Positions 24,687 to 33,983 of a stretch of 64,000 nt of DNA are shown here, piece after piece. Origin of the DNA: Victivallales bacterium (lineage in GTDB: Bacteria > Verrucomicrobiota > Lentisphaeria > Oligosphaerales > Oligosphaeraceae); assembly GCA_017554445.1 (NCBI GenBank), contig JAFZIJ010000221.1:1-64000 (forward strand), given 5' to 3'. The notes below the pieces were generated by a model. The model was not told the DNA's origin. It made no database searches and saw only the letters and a program-made list of their open reading frames with translations. The stretch's first letter is position 1. Every line of letters begins with the position of its first letter. Both the position numbers and the translations under genes were made by a program.

Positions 24687-25847
24687 ATGGCGAAATATTT
24701 AACCATGCCACACATTCTTTTCATTTCCAGATTCGCAGGCTTCCAAGGGGGTATCGAAAACTATCAATATAAAGCGGCCTGCCTGCTGAAACACCATAGT
24801 TGCAAGATTGATTTCGCATGGTGCGAATCTGGACGGGATTATGCACGTTTTTTGGAAGTTTTTGACAACAACTTCAAGTTGGACGAAGCCTTGTGTTGTC
24901 CGGACATCTATGACAGCGTCGTCATCCACAAGCTCTACAATCTTGAAAAGCTTCATGCCGTCCATGACCATTTCAAAAAAACGGCCCTCTTCGTCCATGA
25001 TCATGACATCTATTGTCCACGGCACCATTACTATACGCCTTTCGGTCGCGCCAACTGCCACCGTTGTTTCAAGACTCTGCGTTGCGGTCTTTGCGCCCTC
25101 GCTTCCCATCCAAGGCATTGGGAAGGCGGCCTAACGGCTTATTGCGGAAGCCTTTTCCATGATTTTTCCAAACGGCTGGACTTTTTCAGGAAGCTGCCAA
25201 AAGTCGCTGTACTGTCGGAATTCATGCGGAACAATTTGATTCTCAATGGATTCGAGCCGTCGAAAATCACCGTGATTCCCCCCAGTGTCACGGTTATGGA
25301 GAAACCATTGAAAACTTCTCAAAAAACCATCAAATTGCTTTTCGCGGGGCAGTTGATTCGCGGAAAAGGAGCCGACATCCTGCTGGAGAATCTTGCGAAA
25401 GCCAAATCAGATTTCCATTTGGACATCGCCGGAGACGGGCCGGACCGGCCGCTCCTCCAATCCATTGTCGAACAGCATGGATTGCAGGAGAAAGTCTCGT
25501 TTCTCGGCTGGATTTCCGACATGGACGCCGTCTATCGCGAACACGACATCTTCGTGATGCCGTCCCGCTGGCAGGAGCCATTCGGATTGGTCGGACTGGA
25601 GGCTGCTGCTCATGGTCTTCCTGTCATCGCTTTCGATTTAGGCGGCGTCTCGGAATATGTCCAAAACGGTGTCAACGGCATTCTCATTCCCGAATATGAC
25701 AACGATGGATTCATCGCCGCCATCGACAAACTAGCCGCCGATCCGGAGTCGCTTCAGCGGATGGGGCAAGCATCTCAGACCATCGCCAGTGAGAAATTCA
25801 CGATGGACGTGATGCTTGCGGCTTTCCGCAACTGGGTGGAAGGCTGA
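24687..25847 (+). CDS. GT4-family glycosyltransferase
   Basis: 386 residues in the GT-B fold. An N-terminal domain (HILFISRFAGFQGGIENY) holds an unusual His/Cys-rich stretch (DHDIYCPRHHYY...CHRC...CGLC, ~100-130). The C-terminal domain has LLFAGQLIRGKGAD, AGDGPDRP, FLGW and the E-x7-E motif EPFGLVGLEAAAHG that binds the nucleotide-sugar. Likely adds a hexose to a surface polysaccharide or glycolipid from the cytoplasm. No ribosome site distinguishes ATG 24687 from ATG 24705 (MPHILFIS), which matches the family start better. It stands alone, convergent with the orphan gene downstream. Confidence 0.88.
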   Translation: MAKYLTMPHILFISRFAGFQGGIENYQYKAACLLKHHSCKIDFAWCESGRDYARFLEVFDNNFKLDEALCCPDIYDSVVIHKLYNLEKLHAVHDHFKKTALFVHDHDIYCPRHHYYTPFGRANCHRCFKTLRCGLCALASHPRHWEGGLTAYCGSLFHDFSKRLDFFRKLPKVAVLSEFMRNNLILNGFEPSKITVIPPSVTVMEKPLKTSQKTIKLLFAGQLIRGKGADILLENLAKAKSDFHLDIAGDGPDRPLLQSIVEQHGLQEKVSFLGWISDMDAVYREHDIFVMPSRWQEPFGLVGLEAAAHGLPVIAFDLGGVSEYVQNGVNGILIPEYDNDGFIAAIDKLAADPESLQRMGQASQTIASEKFTMDVMLAAFRNWVEG

Positions 25848-25854
25848 AAACGCT

Positions 25855-27963
25855 TCATTTGAGTGTGATGTCGAAAGTCGTGTCGCAGCTGGCGTTCACC
25901 TTATCAAGCTTGAATAGCTGATCAAAGGAATTGACCGTGGTGCCAATCTTGTCCTTTTCTGCCGTTTTGAAGACATCCAGCGCCGCCTTGTCGTCAAACT
26001 TTGTGAAGTCGAGTTGCGCCAGACGATCTAGTTCCTTCGTGTTTATGTGGAGACTGAACATGCTGTTGTACTTGCTGCCCTTGCCGGCCTCCGTAAATTT
26101 TCCTTCTTCGTCTTCTAAGATAGTAAAGCCTTTTAAATCTAAATTGGCTTTGAAATTCACGAACAACCCGCCACCAGGAGTCATTTCCAACGTAAACACG
26201 CGGTCTTTCAAATCCTGTGGCGTTACCAAGATGAATCCAACTTTATTCTTGTTCGGATCAAGCGTCAAGAGATTGCTCTCCGTCGCAGCCTTCATCGTGT
26301 CTTGCGAAAGAAGCGACATGACGATATGAGCTTTGGTTTTCGCCGTGCCTTCCAGACCCGCGTATGTCGCGTCCGCCTTACCTGTCACGAATTGCGCGAT
26401 TTCATCGCACGCCGTGGCGAAATCGTTAGACAACTGCTTGCCGCCTGGTAATTTCACGGCGATGCCGCGAGCAAGATCTTTGTGAAACAATGTGTTTTCT
26501 GCTTTCCCTTCCGCAAACCGTTTGCAGTCAGCCATAAGAGTCCAATTGATCATGTTTTTGGCAATCACGCGGGCGTCTTTTCGGATGACTTCACGCGGTT
26601 CGGTCACATCCAGGCCGAGTTTTTTATCGATGACGGTCCGCAGTTCAGTGACGCCTTTTCCTGTACCTTGTATGGTATTCTTGAGGTAGTTCTCCCGTAT
26701 CGCAGCTAGTTGTTTTTGGGCTTCCTGGGCAAGCTCCGTGAAGATTTTGTCGCCTTCAAGCTTCGCATAATTGATTTCCCCCTCGAATGCGACAACCGGA
26801 ATGTATTCATCCCGCTGGCTTCCACAGGCCATATCAACTGCCTGTTTCAGCTGGTTAAGATATATTTCGTACGATCCCCCCTGATCCTTAGCCGCTGCAA
26901 TTAGTCCTTTTGACATACCTTTCTTGTCAAAACCACCATTGCTGATATCATTGTATAGTTTTAATGTCTTGGCCGCCGTCTCGCCATTGAGTGCGGTCTG
27001 CATCTTTCTTGCGGCGCCTTTGCCACAACGCGCGATGAGAATCTGGGTGGCGAAATCTCGGCAGGCGACTTTTTCATCCGTACCATCCATGAGATTTTCC
27101 ACATCAGCTTTGTTCATGATGTCGTTGATGCCGTTGCGGAACTGGTTCATCGCCTTGTGGATGCCGTATCCGGAAGAAGAGGTTGACAATTTCATCAACG
27201 CATCGATGGGTGCTTCTTTCGTTGCTTCGATGATGGTTCTGATCATTCCCTGCGGAATGGTTTTGCTATTCATGGCCGCGATGAAAAACTTGCCATGCTC
27301 CAGAATGGCTGGGTCATCTTTTGCAAACTCGCGCAACTCCCTGTAATTCGCCTTCAGCCCGTCGATTTTCTTCTTAATCGCCGCTCCTGTACGATGTTTT
27401 CCGTCGCTACCGACGAGAATGCTGTCCATATTGTTGGTAACAACATCAAGCAAATCTGGATTTTCGATGCAGCTTGTAATAATGTTGCGGATATGGGCAT
27501 CCATCTGCGCCTTGCCTTCCTCATTGAGTCTCGAGTACTCAGAGTTCACCTTGGCTTTTGCAGTTTGGAAAGCCGTGTCGAACTGTGCTTTGACATTATC
27601 GATAGCGCGCTTCACGACCATGATACGACGGGCGGTGAGCGGCTTGCCATGACCGAAGTCCTCTAGCTTCATCGCATTCAACACGGAATCGGGAACCTTG
27701 CTTGCACCGCCGAACAAGCTGATGATCGCTTTCTTGAAGTTTTCACGCGTGGCGTTGTTGACGGCTTCCTTCGCCTTGGTACGGAAGAGAGCGGAAAAGC
27801 CGCCGACACCACCTTTTGCAGCCGTAATCTTATGTTCGCCAAGATTGGCCACCGTATCGTCCAAGCGGGCAATAGACGTCCCCTTTCCTGCCTGCACCTT
27901 CTGGGTAGCGAAATCCACAAAATTCTGGAACTGTTTATTATAGCCGTTTACATAAATTGTCAT
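25855..27963 (-). CDS. Large orphan protein, 702 residues, unknown function
   Basis: Starts MTIYVNGYNKQFQNFVDFAT with ribosome site CGGAGAAA. No signal peptide, no transmembrane segment, no Cys-metal motif and no enzyme signature that I recognise. It is Lys/Ala/Asp-rich, predicted mainly helical to ~residue 560, then a beta-rich C-terminal ~140 residues (VGFILVTPQDLKDRVFTLEMTPGGGLFVNFKANLDLKG). No close neighbour gives context: the CE7 esterase and the glycosyltransferase are separate transcription units. A secreted effector, phage-type or structural protein are all open. Codon use and length argue for a real gene. Confidence 0.75.
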   Translation of the reverse strand: MTIYVNGYNKQFQNFVDFATQKVQAGKGTSIARLDDTVANLGEHKITAAKGGVGGFSALFRTKAKEAVNNATRENFKKAIISLFGGASKVPDSVLNAMKLEDFGHGKPLTARRIMVVKRAIDNVKAQFDTAFQTAKAKVNSEYSRLNEEGKAQMDAHIRNIITSCIENPDLLDVVTNNMDSILVGSDGKHRTGAAIKKKIDGLKANYRELREFAKDDPAILEHGKFFIAAMNSKTIPQGMIRTIIEATKEAPIDALMKLSTSSSGYGIHKAMNQFRNGINDIMNKADVENLMDGTDEKVACRDFATQILIARCGKGAARKMQTALNGETAAKTLKLYNDISNGGFDKKGMSKGLIAAAKDQGGSYEIYLNQLKQAVDMACGSQRDEYIPVVAFEGEINYAKLEGDKIFTELAQEAQKQLAAIRENYLKNTIQGTGKGVTELRTVIDKKLGLDVTEPREVIRKDARVIAKNMINWTLMADCKRFAEGKAENTLFHKDLARGIAVKLPGGKQLSNDFATACDEIAQFVTGKADATYAGLEGTAKTKAHIVMSLLSQDTMKAATESNLLTLDPNKNKVGFILVTPQDLKDRVFTLEMTPGGGLFVNFKANLDLKGFTILEDEEGKFTEAGKGSKYNSMFSLHINTKELDRLAQLDFTKFDDKAALDVFKTAEKDKIGTTVNSFDQLFKLDKVNASCDTTFDITLK

Positions 27964-28155
27964 GGTTGTTTCTCCGGTCGTTTATTATGTATTGAGTATG
28001 TCGTTTTTCTACCATTGCTTTCCATCTTCGGCCAGCAGTGGCCGATGTTTGGAATGAGCTATTTCATTCTCTACACAATATTCTCCAGAAAAACAAAATT
28101 GTTACATCACCTTTTTATTTTTTTGCGTGAACCTAAAAAATGTGTTTACCTACTG

Positions 28156-29445
28156 TCATTCGAACAGCCATTGCTCGAATTCCGTCTTAATCCAACGATG
28201 ACCAAGGCCTGGAATGAGCAGAAGTTTCTTGTCCTTTGAAGGAATTGAATTGAAGGCGGCGATTCCGCCAACGGTGTGGCAGTTGTCGTCGGACAGTCCA
28301 TGCATGATGCGTATGGGCGTGCAGATAAGCCGCGCAAAATTGCATGCATCGTAGTACGGGCCTGTCTGTTCGGCGGCTGGCCTATGCTCGTCCGTCTGGT
28401 CCATGATATGCTCGCTGCCGGGCTGGCGGCCTTCGCGGTAGGCCATCATGTCGCACATGTTCGGAAAATAGACCACTGATTTTGCAAACCGCCCCCACAT
28501 CGATGTCAGATAGAGGCCATAGCCGCCGCCTTGGCTGCCGCCGAAATAGACGAAGCGGGAGGCGTCCGCATAGGGCTCCTTCGCGAGCCAGTCGAGCATG
28601 CGGACCATGCCGAGGATGGTATTGTGGTAGATAGGCAGATCACGTCCCGCGGCGAATCCGAAGCGCTGGTAGGTCGGTTCGCCGCTTTTCTTTTTCAACG
28701 CGGCAAGCCATGTGTTGTATCGCGCCTTCTGTTCATCAGCCGTTTTGGCGATCGGGAAGCCATGGATGTGCATCGTGATGGAGATCCATCCCTTGCGGGC
28801 CATGAGATTCCATGGCGCGACTTGTCCAGGCCCCGCTCCGGGCACGGTTGCGCAGACGGGAAAAACACCGCCGCCTTTCGGAACGGTCAATATGGCGTAG
28901 ATGCGGCCGCCGTCGAACGTGGCCACGCTGACATAGAACGCATGGTAGTCGGCCGTGTCCAGATGCGGCGCGGGCGTTTTCTCGACGGCGATCGGCACGT
29001 CCCGTTCGAGCCGTGCGCGTTCGCCTTTCCAATACGTTTCAAAATCATCCGGACATGGCGTGAGCGGTTTGATGTCGTCAACGCCGAAAATCACGCGGTC
29101 CAATCGTTCAGCCATTCCCTTCGCCTTCAAATGGATGCGCAAGGAGCCAGGCGTGGTCCGCGTCAGTTCCATCTTGAACGTCGGTTCCGTTGACATGTCG
29201 ACGGTGCGTTTCCACAGGACATTCGTCCAACCGTCATCGACCCATGCATCGACGGGCCCTTCCGGACGCCGGCCTTCCTCTTCGATGCCCACTTCGACAA
29301 CGGCCTTGCTACCAACATCATAGCATCCATTTTCAGAATCCGCATGGACGCGGAAATGCGCGGGCGTCGCGCCTTCCGCCTCCGTCACAGAAACAACAGC
29401 CAACCCCATGACCAATAATCCAGACAAAAAACTGTGTGTTCGCAT
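28156..29445 (-). CDS. Secreted acetyl-xylan esterase-like hydrolase (CE7/AXE1)
   Basis: 429 residues: signal peptide (MRTHSFLSGLLVMGLAVVSVTEAEGA), a ~110-residue beta-sandwich N-domain, then an alpha/beta hydrolase. The nucleophile elbow is GGSQGGG; the Asp lies in MHGLSDDNC and the His in GLGHRW, both in CE7-like order. PCPDDFETYWKGE is the usual start of the CE7 catalytic domain. Such esterases remove acetyl groups from xylan fragments or other sugars. It probably works with other exported polysaccharide enzymes of the genome. Single-gene unit. Confidence 0.85.
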   Translation of the reverse strand: MRTHSFLSGLLVMGLAVVSVTEAEGATPAHFRVHADSENGCYDVGSKAVVEVGIEEEGRRPEGPVDAWVDDGWTNVLWKRTVDMSTEPTFKMELTRTTPGSLRIHLKAKGMAERLDRVIFGVDDIKPLTPCPDDFETYWKGERARLERDVPIAVEKTPAPHLDTADYHAFYVSVATFDGGRIYAILTVPKGGGVFPVCATVPGAGPGQVAPWNLMARKGWISITMHIHGFPIAKTADEQKARYNTWLAALKKKSGEPTYQRFGFAAGRDLPIYHNTILGMVRMLDWLAKEPYADASRFVYFGGSQGGGYGLYLTSMWGRFAKSVVYFPNMCDMMAYREGRQPGSEHIMDQTDEHRPAAEQTGPYYDACNFARLICTPIRIMHGLSDDNCHTVGGIAAFNSIPSKDKKLLLIPGLGHRWIKTEFEQWLFE

Positions 29446-29542
29446 ATTCCGACCGTTTCTTTGATTTGTTATGTCTTAAATGCATGTTTTTTGATATAAT
29501 ATTCCCCATAAAATCAAAAATGTTACATTTTCAGATGTTTTT

Positions 29543-30733
29543 TTATGAAGGAGAAATCTGAATCGCCATGAGGGCGAGTTCATTGATTTTCTGTGGCTCA
29601 ATGCCACAATAACGGATATCGACCGCCCCTGCACCTGCAAGCCATTGCCCTATGCGGTTCAGGACACAGGCATCTTCTCGTGTCATTTTCTTCTCGCCTG
29701 GAATATAAGGCCATGTAGCGGGAGCAAGCATAAGGAGATTACCGTTGGCGCAAGGGGTGAACAGTTTGCCGCCAGGCTTGTAGAGCGGATTGAAGCCTTT
29801 GTTGGCAAGTGTGATCACCTTCATGCCTTTTGAAAAAGCAAGGCGGGCGATTTCACGTTCACCATGGCTGATACATGGCGAAAGCAGTACGGCTCCATGT
29901 TCAGCCGCCTCAAGAAAGCCATTCCGTTTTTCTTCATATTCTTTTGTGGCGATGGCAGGTGGGGCATTCTTGAGAATCGTGCCGTCTGTGGCACGATTGT
30001 ATGCAAAAAACGAACGGGAGCATTGTACTTGAAAAATATTGGCTTCCTGTAGCAGCGAGAGGTTGCCAATGGCGGAGAAATGACCCGTGGTTTGCACCAC
30101 GGGCGCGACAGAATTTGCGCTCGCGGTGCAAACCGTGAGTTTCACTTTGATATCGCGAAGCACTTTAAACAGCTCTGGATGAGCGCGTTTTTCCCAAAGC
30201 CTGCGCGGGTTGTCTGCGATATAGCATAATGCTTTCGCAACAGCTTCGTCATCTCCAAGGATGTTATCCACATAGCCTTCTGAAAATAGGGGTACGCGAT
30301 TGGCACAAGCACATAGCCGCCAGTAAATCTGCGAGGCACCGCCTTTAAAGCCGCGCAAGGCAATGCCAAGCGGCTTCTTCAGACGTTGCTTTACTCTCAA
30401 TATGGTATGCAGATGCTCAGGCATCAGTTGAATGCCGAGCACTTCAATTTCCGGTGTGAAATCACCGATACGGCGCATATGGGCATCAATGGCATGACCA
30501 AACTCCGTCAGTTCAATGGCGGCTGTTTCGGCATTCTGGCCGATTAACTGTCCAAAGAGCGGCTGTGAACGGTCAGCCAATGTCATCGTGACAAGATAGG
30601 CCGCACGACAGCAATAGTCCCATGCGAAACACCGTCGTCCCATGCGGTGAATTACATCCCGCATGATGGCGCCTGTGTCTTCGTCATAATGCCATCCGGG
30701 TGGGAGGCTTCCTTTTTCCGGTCGTGGGTCCAA
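29543..30733 (-). CDS. RAYT-like IS200-type transposase domain fused to a C-terminal Rossmann-like domain
   Basis: 396 residues. Residues ~40-195 match REP-associated tyrosine transposases (Y1 family): a metal-binding H-x-H in MPEHLHTILRVK, GIALRGFKGGASQIYW, and YIADNPRRLWEK near the expected catalytic Tyr helix. Residues ~270-396 (EHGAVLLSPCISHGEREIARLAFSKGMKVITL, then GNLLMLAP) look like a nucleotide-binding DprA/SLOG-type fold. Start: TTG at 30733, preceded by AGGAG with 7-nt spacing; no ATG lies near it. No terminal inverted repeats or target duplications seen, so a domesticated single-copy gene is likely. REP-like palindromes occur at 52914-53010. Confidence 0.72.
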   Translation of the reverse strand: MDPRPEKGSLPPGWHYDEDTGAIMRDVIHRMGRRCFAWDYCCRAAYLVTMTLADRSQPLFGQLIGQNAETAAIELTEFGHAIDAHMRRIGDFTPEIEVLGIQLMPEHLHTILRVKQRLKKPLGIALRGFKGGASQIYWRLCACANRVPLFSEGYVDNILGDDEAVAKALCYIADNPRRLWEKRAHPELFKVLRDIKVKLTVCTASANSVAPVVQTTGHFSAIGNLSLLQEANIFQVQCSRSFFAYNRATDGTILKNAPPAIATKEYEEKRNGFLEAAEHGAVLLSPCISHGEREIARLAFSKGMKVITLANKGFNPLYKPGGKLFTPCANGNLLMLAPATWPYIPGEKKMTREDACVLNRIGQWLAGAGAVDIRYCGIEPQKINELALMAIQISPS

Positions 30734-30855
30734 AATGTCGCTCCTATTAAAATGTCATAATCATAAACTAATTAATTCATTCAAAATGTTATAGTAATTT
30801 AAAGTCAAAAAAATAAATCGCTAGAGATAAAAAACAACCTTTAAACAATTTCAAG

Positions 30856-30883
30856 ACCGCAAAAAATCCCAATATTTTGCGGT
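30856..30883. repeat. 9-bp inverted repeat, possible operator
   Basis: ACCGCAAAA and TTTTGCGGT separated by 10 nt. Located between divergent genes, so not at a gene 3' end; a regulatory site is more likely than a terminator. Confidence 0.4.
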
Positions 30884-31003
30884 AGTAAAATTTATATCAT
30901 ATTGATTTATAATAAGATACAAAAAACATATAAAAATAGAATGATGAAATGGAAGTGCCTTCGGAAAAGAATGGGAAATGAAAGGGTGATGGTTGCAGTC
31001 CAT

Positions 31004-31031
31004 TTGCAAAAAGGATTATACCATATATAAT
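31004..31031 (+). promoter_or_regulatory. Sigma70-type promoter of the beta-helix gene
   Basis: TTGCAA (31004-31009), 16-nt spacer, TATAAT (31026-31031). Leader of about 35 nt; ribosome site GAGAGG before the ATG at 31074. Confidence 0.6.
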
Positions 31032-31073
31032 GTGGATATGCACCGACATGTGGAAAGACAATGAGAGGCATTC

Positions 31074-32993
31074 ATGAAAATTATATATATGATCGGAATC
31101 CTGATGCTTGCAATAAACGGCACGGCATCCGTCTATTATGTCAACAATGTCATTGGGGAGGACAGTCATGACGGCTTATCAGCAGACAAGCCTTTCAAGA
31201 CCATTCGTCAGGCCATGTCCAAACTGTCGGCGGGCGACACGCTGATCATGGCTCCGGGTTGTATCTTCCATGAATCCATGGTGTTCCAACGTAGTGGAAC
31301 GCCGTCCGCACCCGTGACAATCGAGGCCAATGGCTCCATTCTTTCCGGCAGGGAAAAAGTTCCTGCCGACAATTGGAAGCAGATTGAAGACGGCTTGTGG
31401 TTCAATGCTAACCATCTGCAGACAGGGGCTTTACGCCCAAGGCTCTTCAATGGAGAGGACCAAATGATTTCAGTCCATTTCAAAACGAAGCCACAGAATC
31501 TGAAGGAGGGCGAAGCCGTCTGGAATCAAGGCGGCATCTACTATCGGGCCGCGGCCGGAGAAAAGCCAGCCGAAAAAGAATTCTTCGGTACCTATAAAGA
31601 GTCTGGAGTCGTTCTCCTTAATCATAACTATGTTGTTGTCAACAATATTGTTACAGAAAATTTCGCCAATGACGGCGTGAATGCCCACGGCAGTTGCCGA
31701 GGGCTGATCTTCCGCAATTTGATCTCCCGCTGGAACGGTGACGACGGCTTTTCCATCCATGAGGATGTCCAGGCCTGTCTCTATGGCGCGCATCTGCACC
31801 ACAACGACTTCGGCATACAGGACATTTCCATCTCCCGTTCGTCCTTCTTCGGCGTGCTCAGCGAAGACAACCGCTCCATCGGCGGTGACTTCCATGGCGG
31901 CATGCGTTCCATTGAAGATTCGATGTTCCGTAACAACGGCGAGATGCAATTGAGATTTGCCACCAATGGAGCCACTTACATGGGCCTGAAGAAGGACAAT
32001 CCTCTGGAAAATGCAAGAGCCTATCTTAAAGACGTGCTGGTGTGCGGTGGTCGTGGAGCGTCGTTGCAGGTCAAAGGCAAGGCCGATGTCACCGCCTTTC
32101 AATGCACGTTCGCCAATACAGAGACGGGAATTGATGCTGAAGAAAAAGGCGCTATCCATCTGGTGTTGTGCGCCATAGCCAATGTCGGCCAGAACATCGT
32201 GGGAAAGGATGCAACACTCACGGCGGCATCGTGTGCATTTTCATCAGCGCCGACGATTTGGGGCGATCGAAAACTGGAGGGCGATGCTTTTCGAAACGTC
32301 TTGGGGGATGCCACCAATAGCGTTCAACCGTTGCGCTTCAACGAGAAATTCCGTGTCCGAAGCCCCATCCTCCTGTTCCGTAAAGAGCTCAAAGCGCCTG
32401 GCTTCGCTTCGCCCATTGACCTTCCATTCATCCCAAAACCATCAGAAGAGCTTCTAGCCACAGAACCTATTACTACCAAACATGAATTCGACTTCGAGAC
32501 GTTCAATCCGTGGTCCCGCTTCTACATGAACAATGCCAAAATGGACGCAACAGTCAAAGGAAGCTCGGTTCTGTCCCGCGAACAGGCCGCATCAGGAGCT
32601 CAATCCGCCAAAATCAGCATACAATTCCCGCCTGCTCCTGCGGCTTATTCCTGCTTTCTCAAACTGTTCACGGTGCAGTTCCATGACTGCGAAGCTCCGC
32701 TGCAGCGTGTCTCATGCATGCTTTATGGTGCAAAACAGGGCAATTCATTCCGTCTGCGCGTTCGGGACAAGGATGGCGAATGCTTCTATGGCCCGATGCA
32801 GAAACTGAACTGGGACGGTTGGAAACGCGTCACATGGGACATCACCAAAGTGCCGCCAGCGGAAATCAACGGCGGCAATCTCAACCGTCAACAAGATGGT
32901 CCACCGCTGGAAATCGTTTTGGAAATATTCTTCGAGATTCCGCCAGAAGGCCATGCCTTCGAATGCTTTGTGGATGACCTTTCTTTTGAATAA
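31074..32993 (+). CDS. Secreted right-handed beta-helix protein with C-terminal jelly-roll
   Basis: 639 residues. Signal peptide (MKIIYMIGILMLAINGTAS), then the pectate-lyase-like start YYVNNVIGEDSHDGLSADKPFKTIRQAM with a typical GDTLIMAPG. Repeated short beta-strand rungs follow (NNIVTENFANDGVNAHG, RGLIFRNLISRWNGDDGF). The C-terminal ~160 residues (HEFDFETFNPWSRFY ... ECFVDDLSFE) resemble a carbohydrate-binding jelly-roll. Likely a polysaccharide lyase or glycosidase acting outside the cell; catalytic residues not assigned. Has its own promoter and ends at a strong terminator. Confidence 0.82.
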   Translation: MKIIYMIGILMLAINGTASVYYVNNVIGEDSHDGLSADKPFKTIRQAMSKLSAGDTLIMAPGCIFHESMVFQRSGTPSAPVTIEANGSILSGREKVPADNWKQIEDGLWFNANHLQTGALRPRLFNGEDQMISVHFKTKPQNLKEGEAVWNQGGIYYRAAAGEKPAEKEFFGTYKESGVVLLNHNYVVVNNIVTENFANDGVNAHGSCRGLIFRNLISRWNGDDGFSIHEDVQACLYGAHLHHNDFGIQDISISRSSFFGVLSEDNRSIGGDFHGGMRSIEDSMFRNNGEMQLRFATNGATYMGLKKDNPLENARAYLKDVLVCGGRGASLQVKGKADVTAFQCTFANTETGIDAEEKGAIHLVLCAIANVGQNIVGKDATLTAASCAFSSAPTIWGDRKLEGDAFRNVLGDATNSVQPLRFNEKFRVRSPILLFRKELKAPGFASPIDLPFIPKPSEELLATEPITTKHEFDFETFNPWSRFYMNNAKMDATVKGSSVLSREQAASGAQSAKISIQFPPAPAAYSCFLKLFTVQFHDCEAPLQRVSCMLYGAKQGNSFRLRVRDKDGECFYGPMQKLNWDGWKRVTWDITKVPPAEINGGNLNRQQDGPPLEIVLEIFFEIPPEGHAFECFVDDLSFE

Positions 32994-33013
32994 GTTATTG
33001 GAGAAAGGTATAA

Positions 33014-33048
33014 AAAATCCCCCGAATCCATTGGAAACGGGGGATTTT
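33014..33048. terminator. Bidirectional intrinsic terminator
   Basis: Perfect 11-bp arms AAAATCCCCCG (33014-33024) and CGGGGGATTTT (33038-33048). The A-run and T-run give a U-tract in each direction. Lies between the convergent beta-helix and SDR genes. Confidence 0.9.
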
Positions 33049-33091
33049 ACGATGGTATTTGGCTTTACTTGCCAAATACTACAGGATGATA

Positions 33092-33943
33092 TTAGACGCC
33101 GGAATAGGCGGAGAAGCCACCGTCGATTGGAATGACCGTGCCAGTGACGAAACCAGCGGCTTCATCGCTGAGGAGCCACAGCAGGGCGCCGATCAGATCC
33201 TTCGGTTCGCCGAACTTGTTCATCGGCGTGTGGTTCAAGATCTTATGGGAACGCGGGGTGAGACCGCCATCGGGCGTCGTCAACAGGCTGCGGTTCTGAT
33301 CCGTCAGGAAGAAACCGGGGGCGATGGCGTTGACGCGGATGCCGACAGGAGCCATATGGACGGCCAGCCACTGCGTGAAGTTGCTGACGGCGGCTTTGGC
33401 GGCGCTGTAGGCGGGAATCTTCGTCAACGGCTTGAAGGCGTTCATGGAGGAGATGTTGATGATGCAACCGTGGTTCTTTTCGGCCATGTCCTTCGTGAAG
33501 ACCTGCGTGGGCAGGAGGGAGCCTAGGAAGTTCAGATTGAAGACGAACTGGATGCCAGTCGGATCCAGATTGTAGAAATTCTTGCCTTCGGTGGCGGTCA
33601 AGTCGGCTTTGCTCATGACTTCATTGTCCGTCGTGCCCTTCGGGTTGTTGCCGCCGGCGCCGTTGAGCAGGATGTCGCACGGTCCGAACTCTTTCTTAAT
33701 CAAGGCATAAGCTTCTTCGAGGCTTGCGCGGTCCAAGACGTTGCAAGCGACGCCCATGGCGACTCCGCCAGCCGCTTTGATTTCATCGGCGACCTTGTCG
33801 GCCGCTTCTTTGCGCAAATCCAGAATGGCGACTTTCGCGCCGCATTCCGCGATAGCTTTGGACATGCCGCTGCAAAGGATTCCACCGCCGCCTGTGACGA
33901 CAGCCACTTTTCCGCTCAAATCAATCTTGAAAGGCAATGACAT
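33092..33943 (-). CDS. SDR-family oxidoreductase, D-mannonate oxidoreductase-like
   Basis: 283 residues. Classical SDR cofactor motif variant (TGGGGILCSGMSKAIA), NGAGG, catalytic Ser in NISSMNAF and Y-x3-K (YSAAK). The insertion GGNNPKGTTDNE before the first helix and the C-terminal TPMNKFGEPKDL...VTGTVIPIDGGF match SDRs annotated as fructuronate reductase/D-mannonate oxidoreductase in Thermotoga and Bacillus. It would reduce fructuronate to mannonate in hexuronate breakdown. ATG at 33943 with AAAAGGAGAAACATC. No uxuA or uxaC is adjacent, so the substrate is inferred from sequence type only. Confidence 0.8.
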   Translation of the reverse strand: MSLPFKIDLSGKVAVVTGGGGILCSGMSKAIAECGAKVAILDLRKEAADKVADEIKAAGGVAMGVACNVLDRASLEEAYALIKKEFGPCDILLNGAGGNNPKGTTDNEVMSKADLTATEGKNFYNLDPTGIQFVFNLNFLGSLLPTQVFTKDMAEKNHGCIINISSMNAFKPLTKIPAYSAAKAAVSNFTQWLAVHMAPVGIRVNAIAPGFFLTDQNRSLLTTPDGGLTPRSHKILNHTPMNKFGEPKDLIGALLWLLSDEAAGFVTGTVIPIDGGFSAYSGV

Positions 33944-33983
33944 GATGTTTCTCCTTTTGTTTGAATAGATTGGATTACAGGAC

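Larger units (their letters stand above)
30734..31073. other. 340-bp AT-rich divergent intergenic region
   Basis: No gene is apparent. It separates the RAYT-like gene from the beta-helix gene. It holds a near-consensus rightward promoter (31004-31031) and an inverted repeat ACCGCAAAA/TTTTGCGGT (30856-30864, 30875-30883) that could bind a regulator or stop leftward read-through. Confidence 0.6.

Noticed and set aside
29543-30733. Insertion sequence boundaries around the RAYT-like gene
   Set aside because: No terminal inverted repeats, subterminal hairpins or target duplications could be found, so only the gene is listed.
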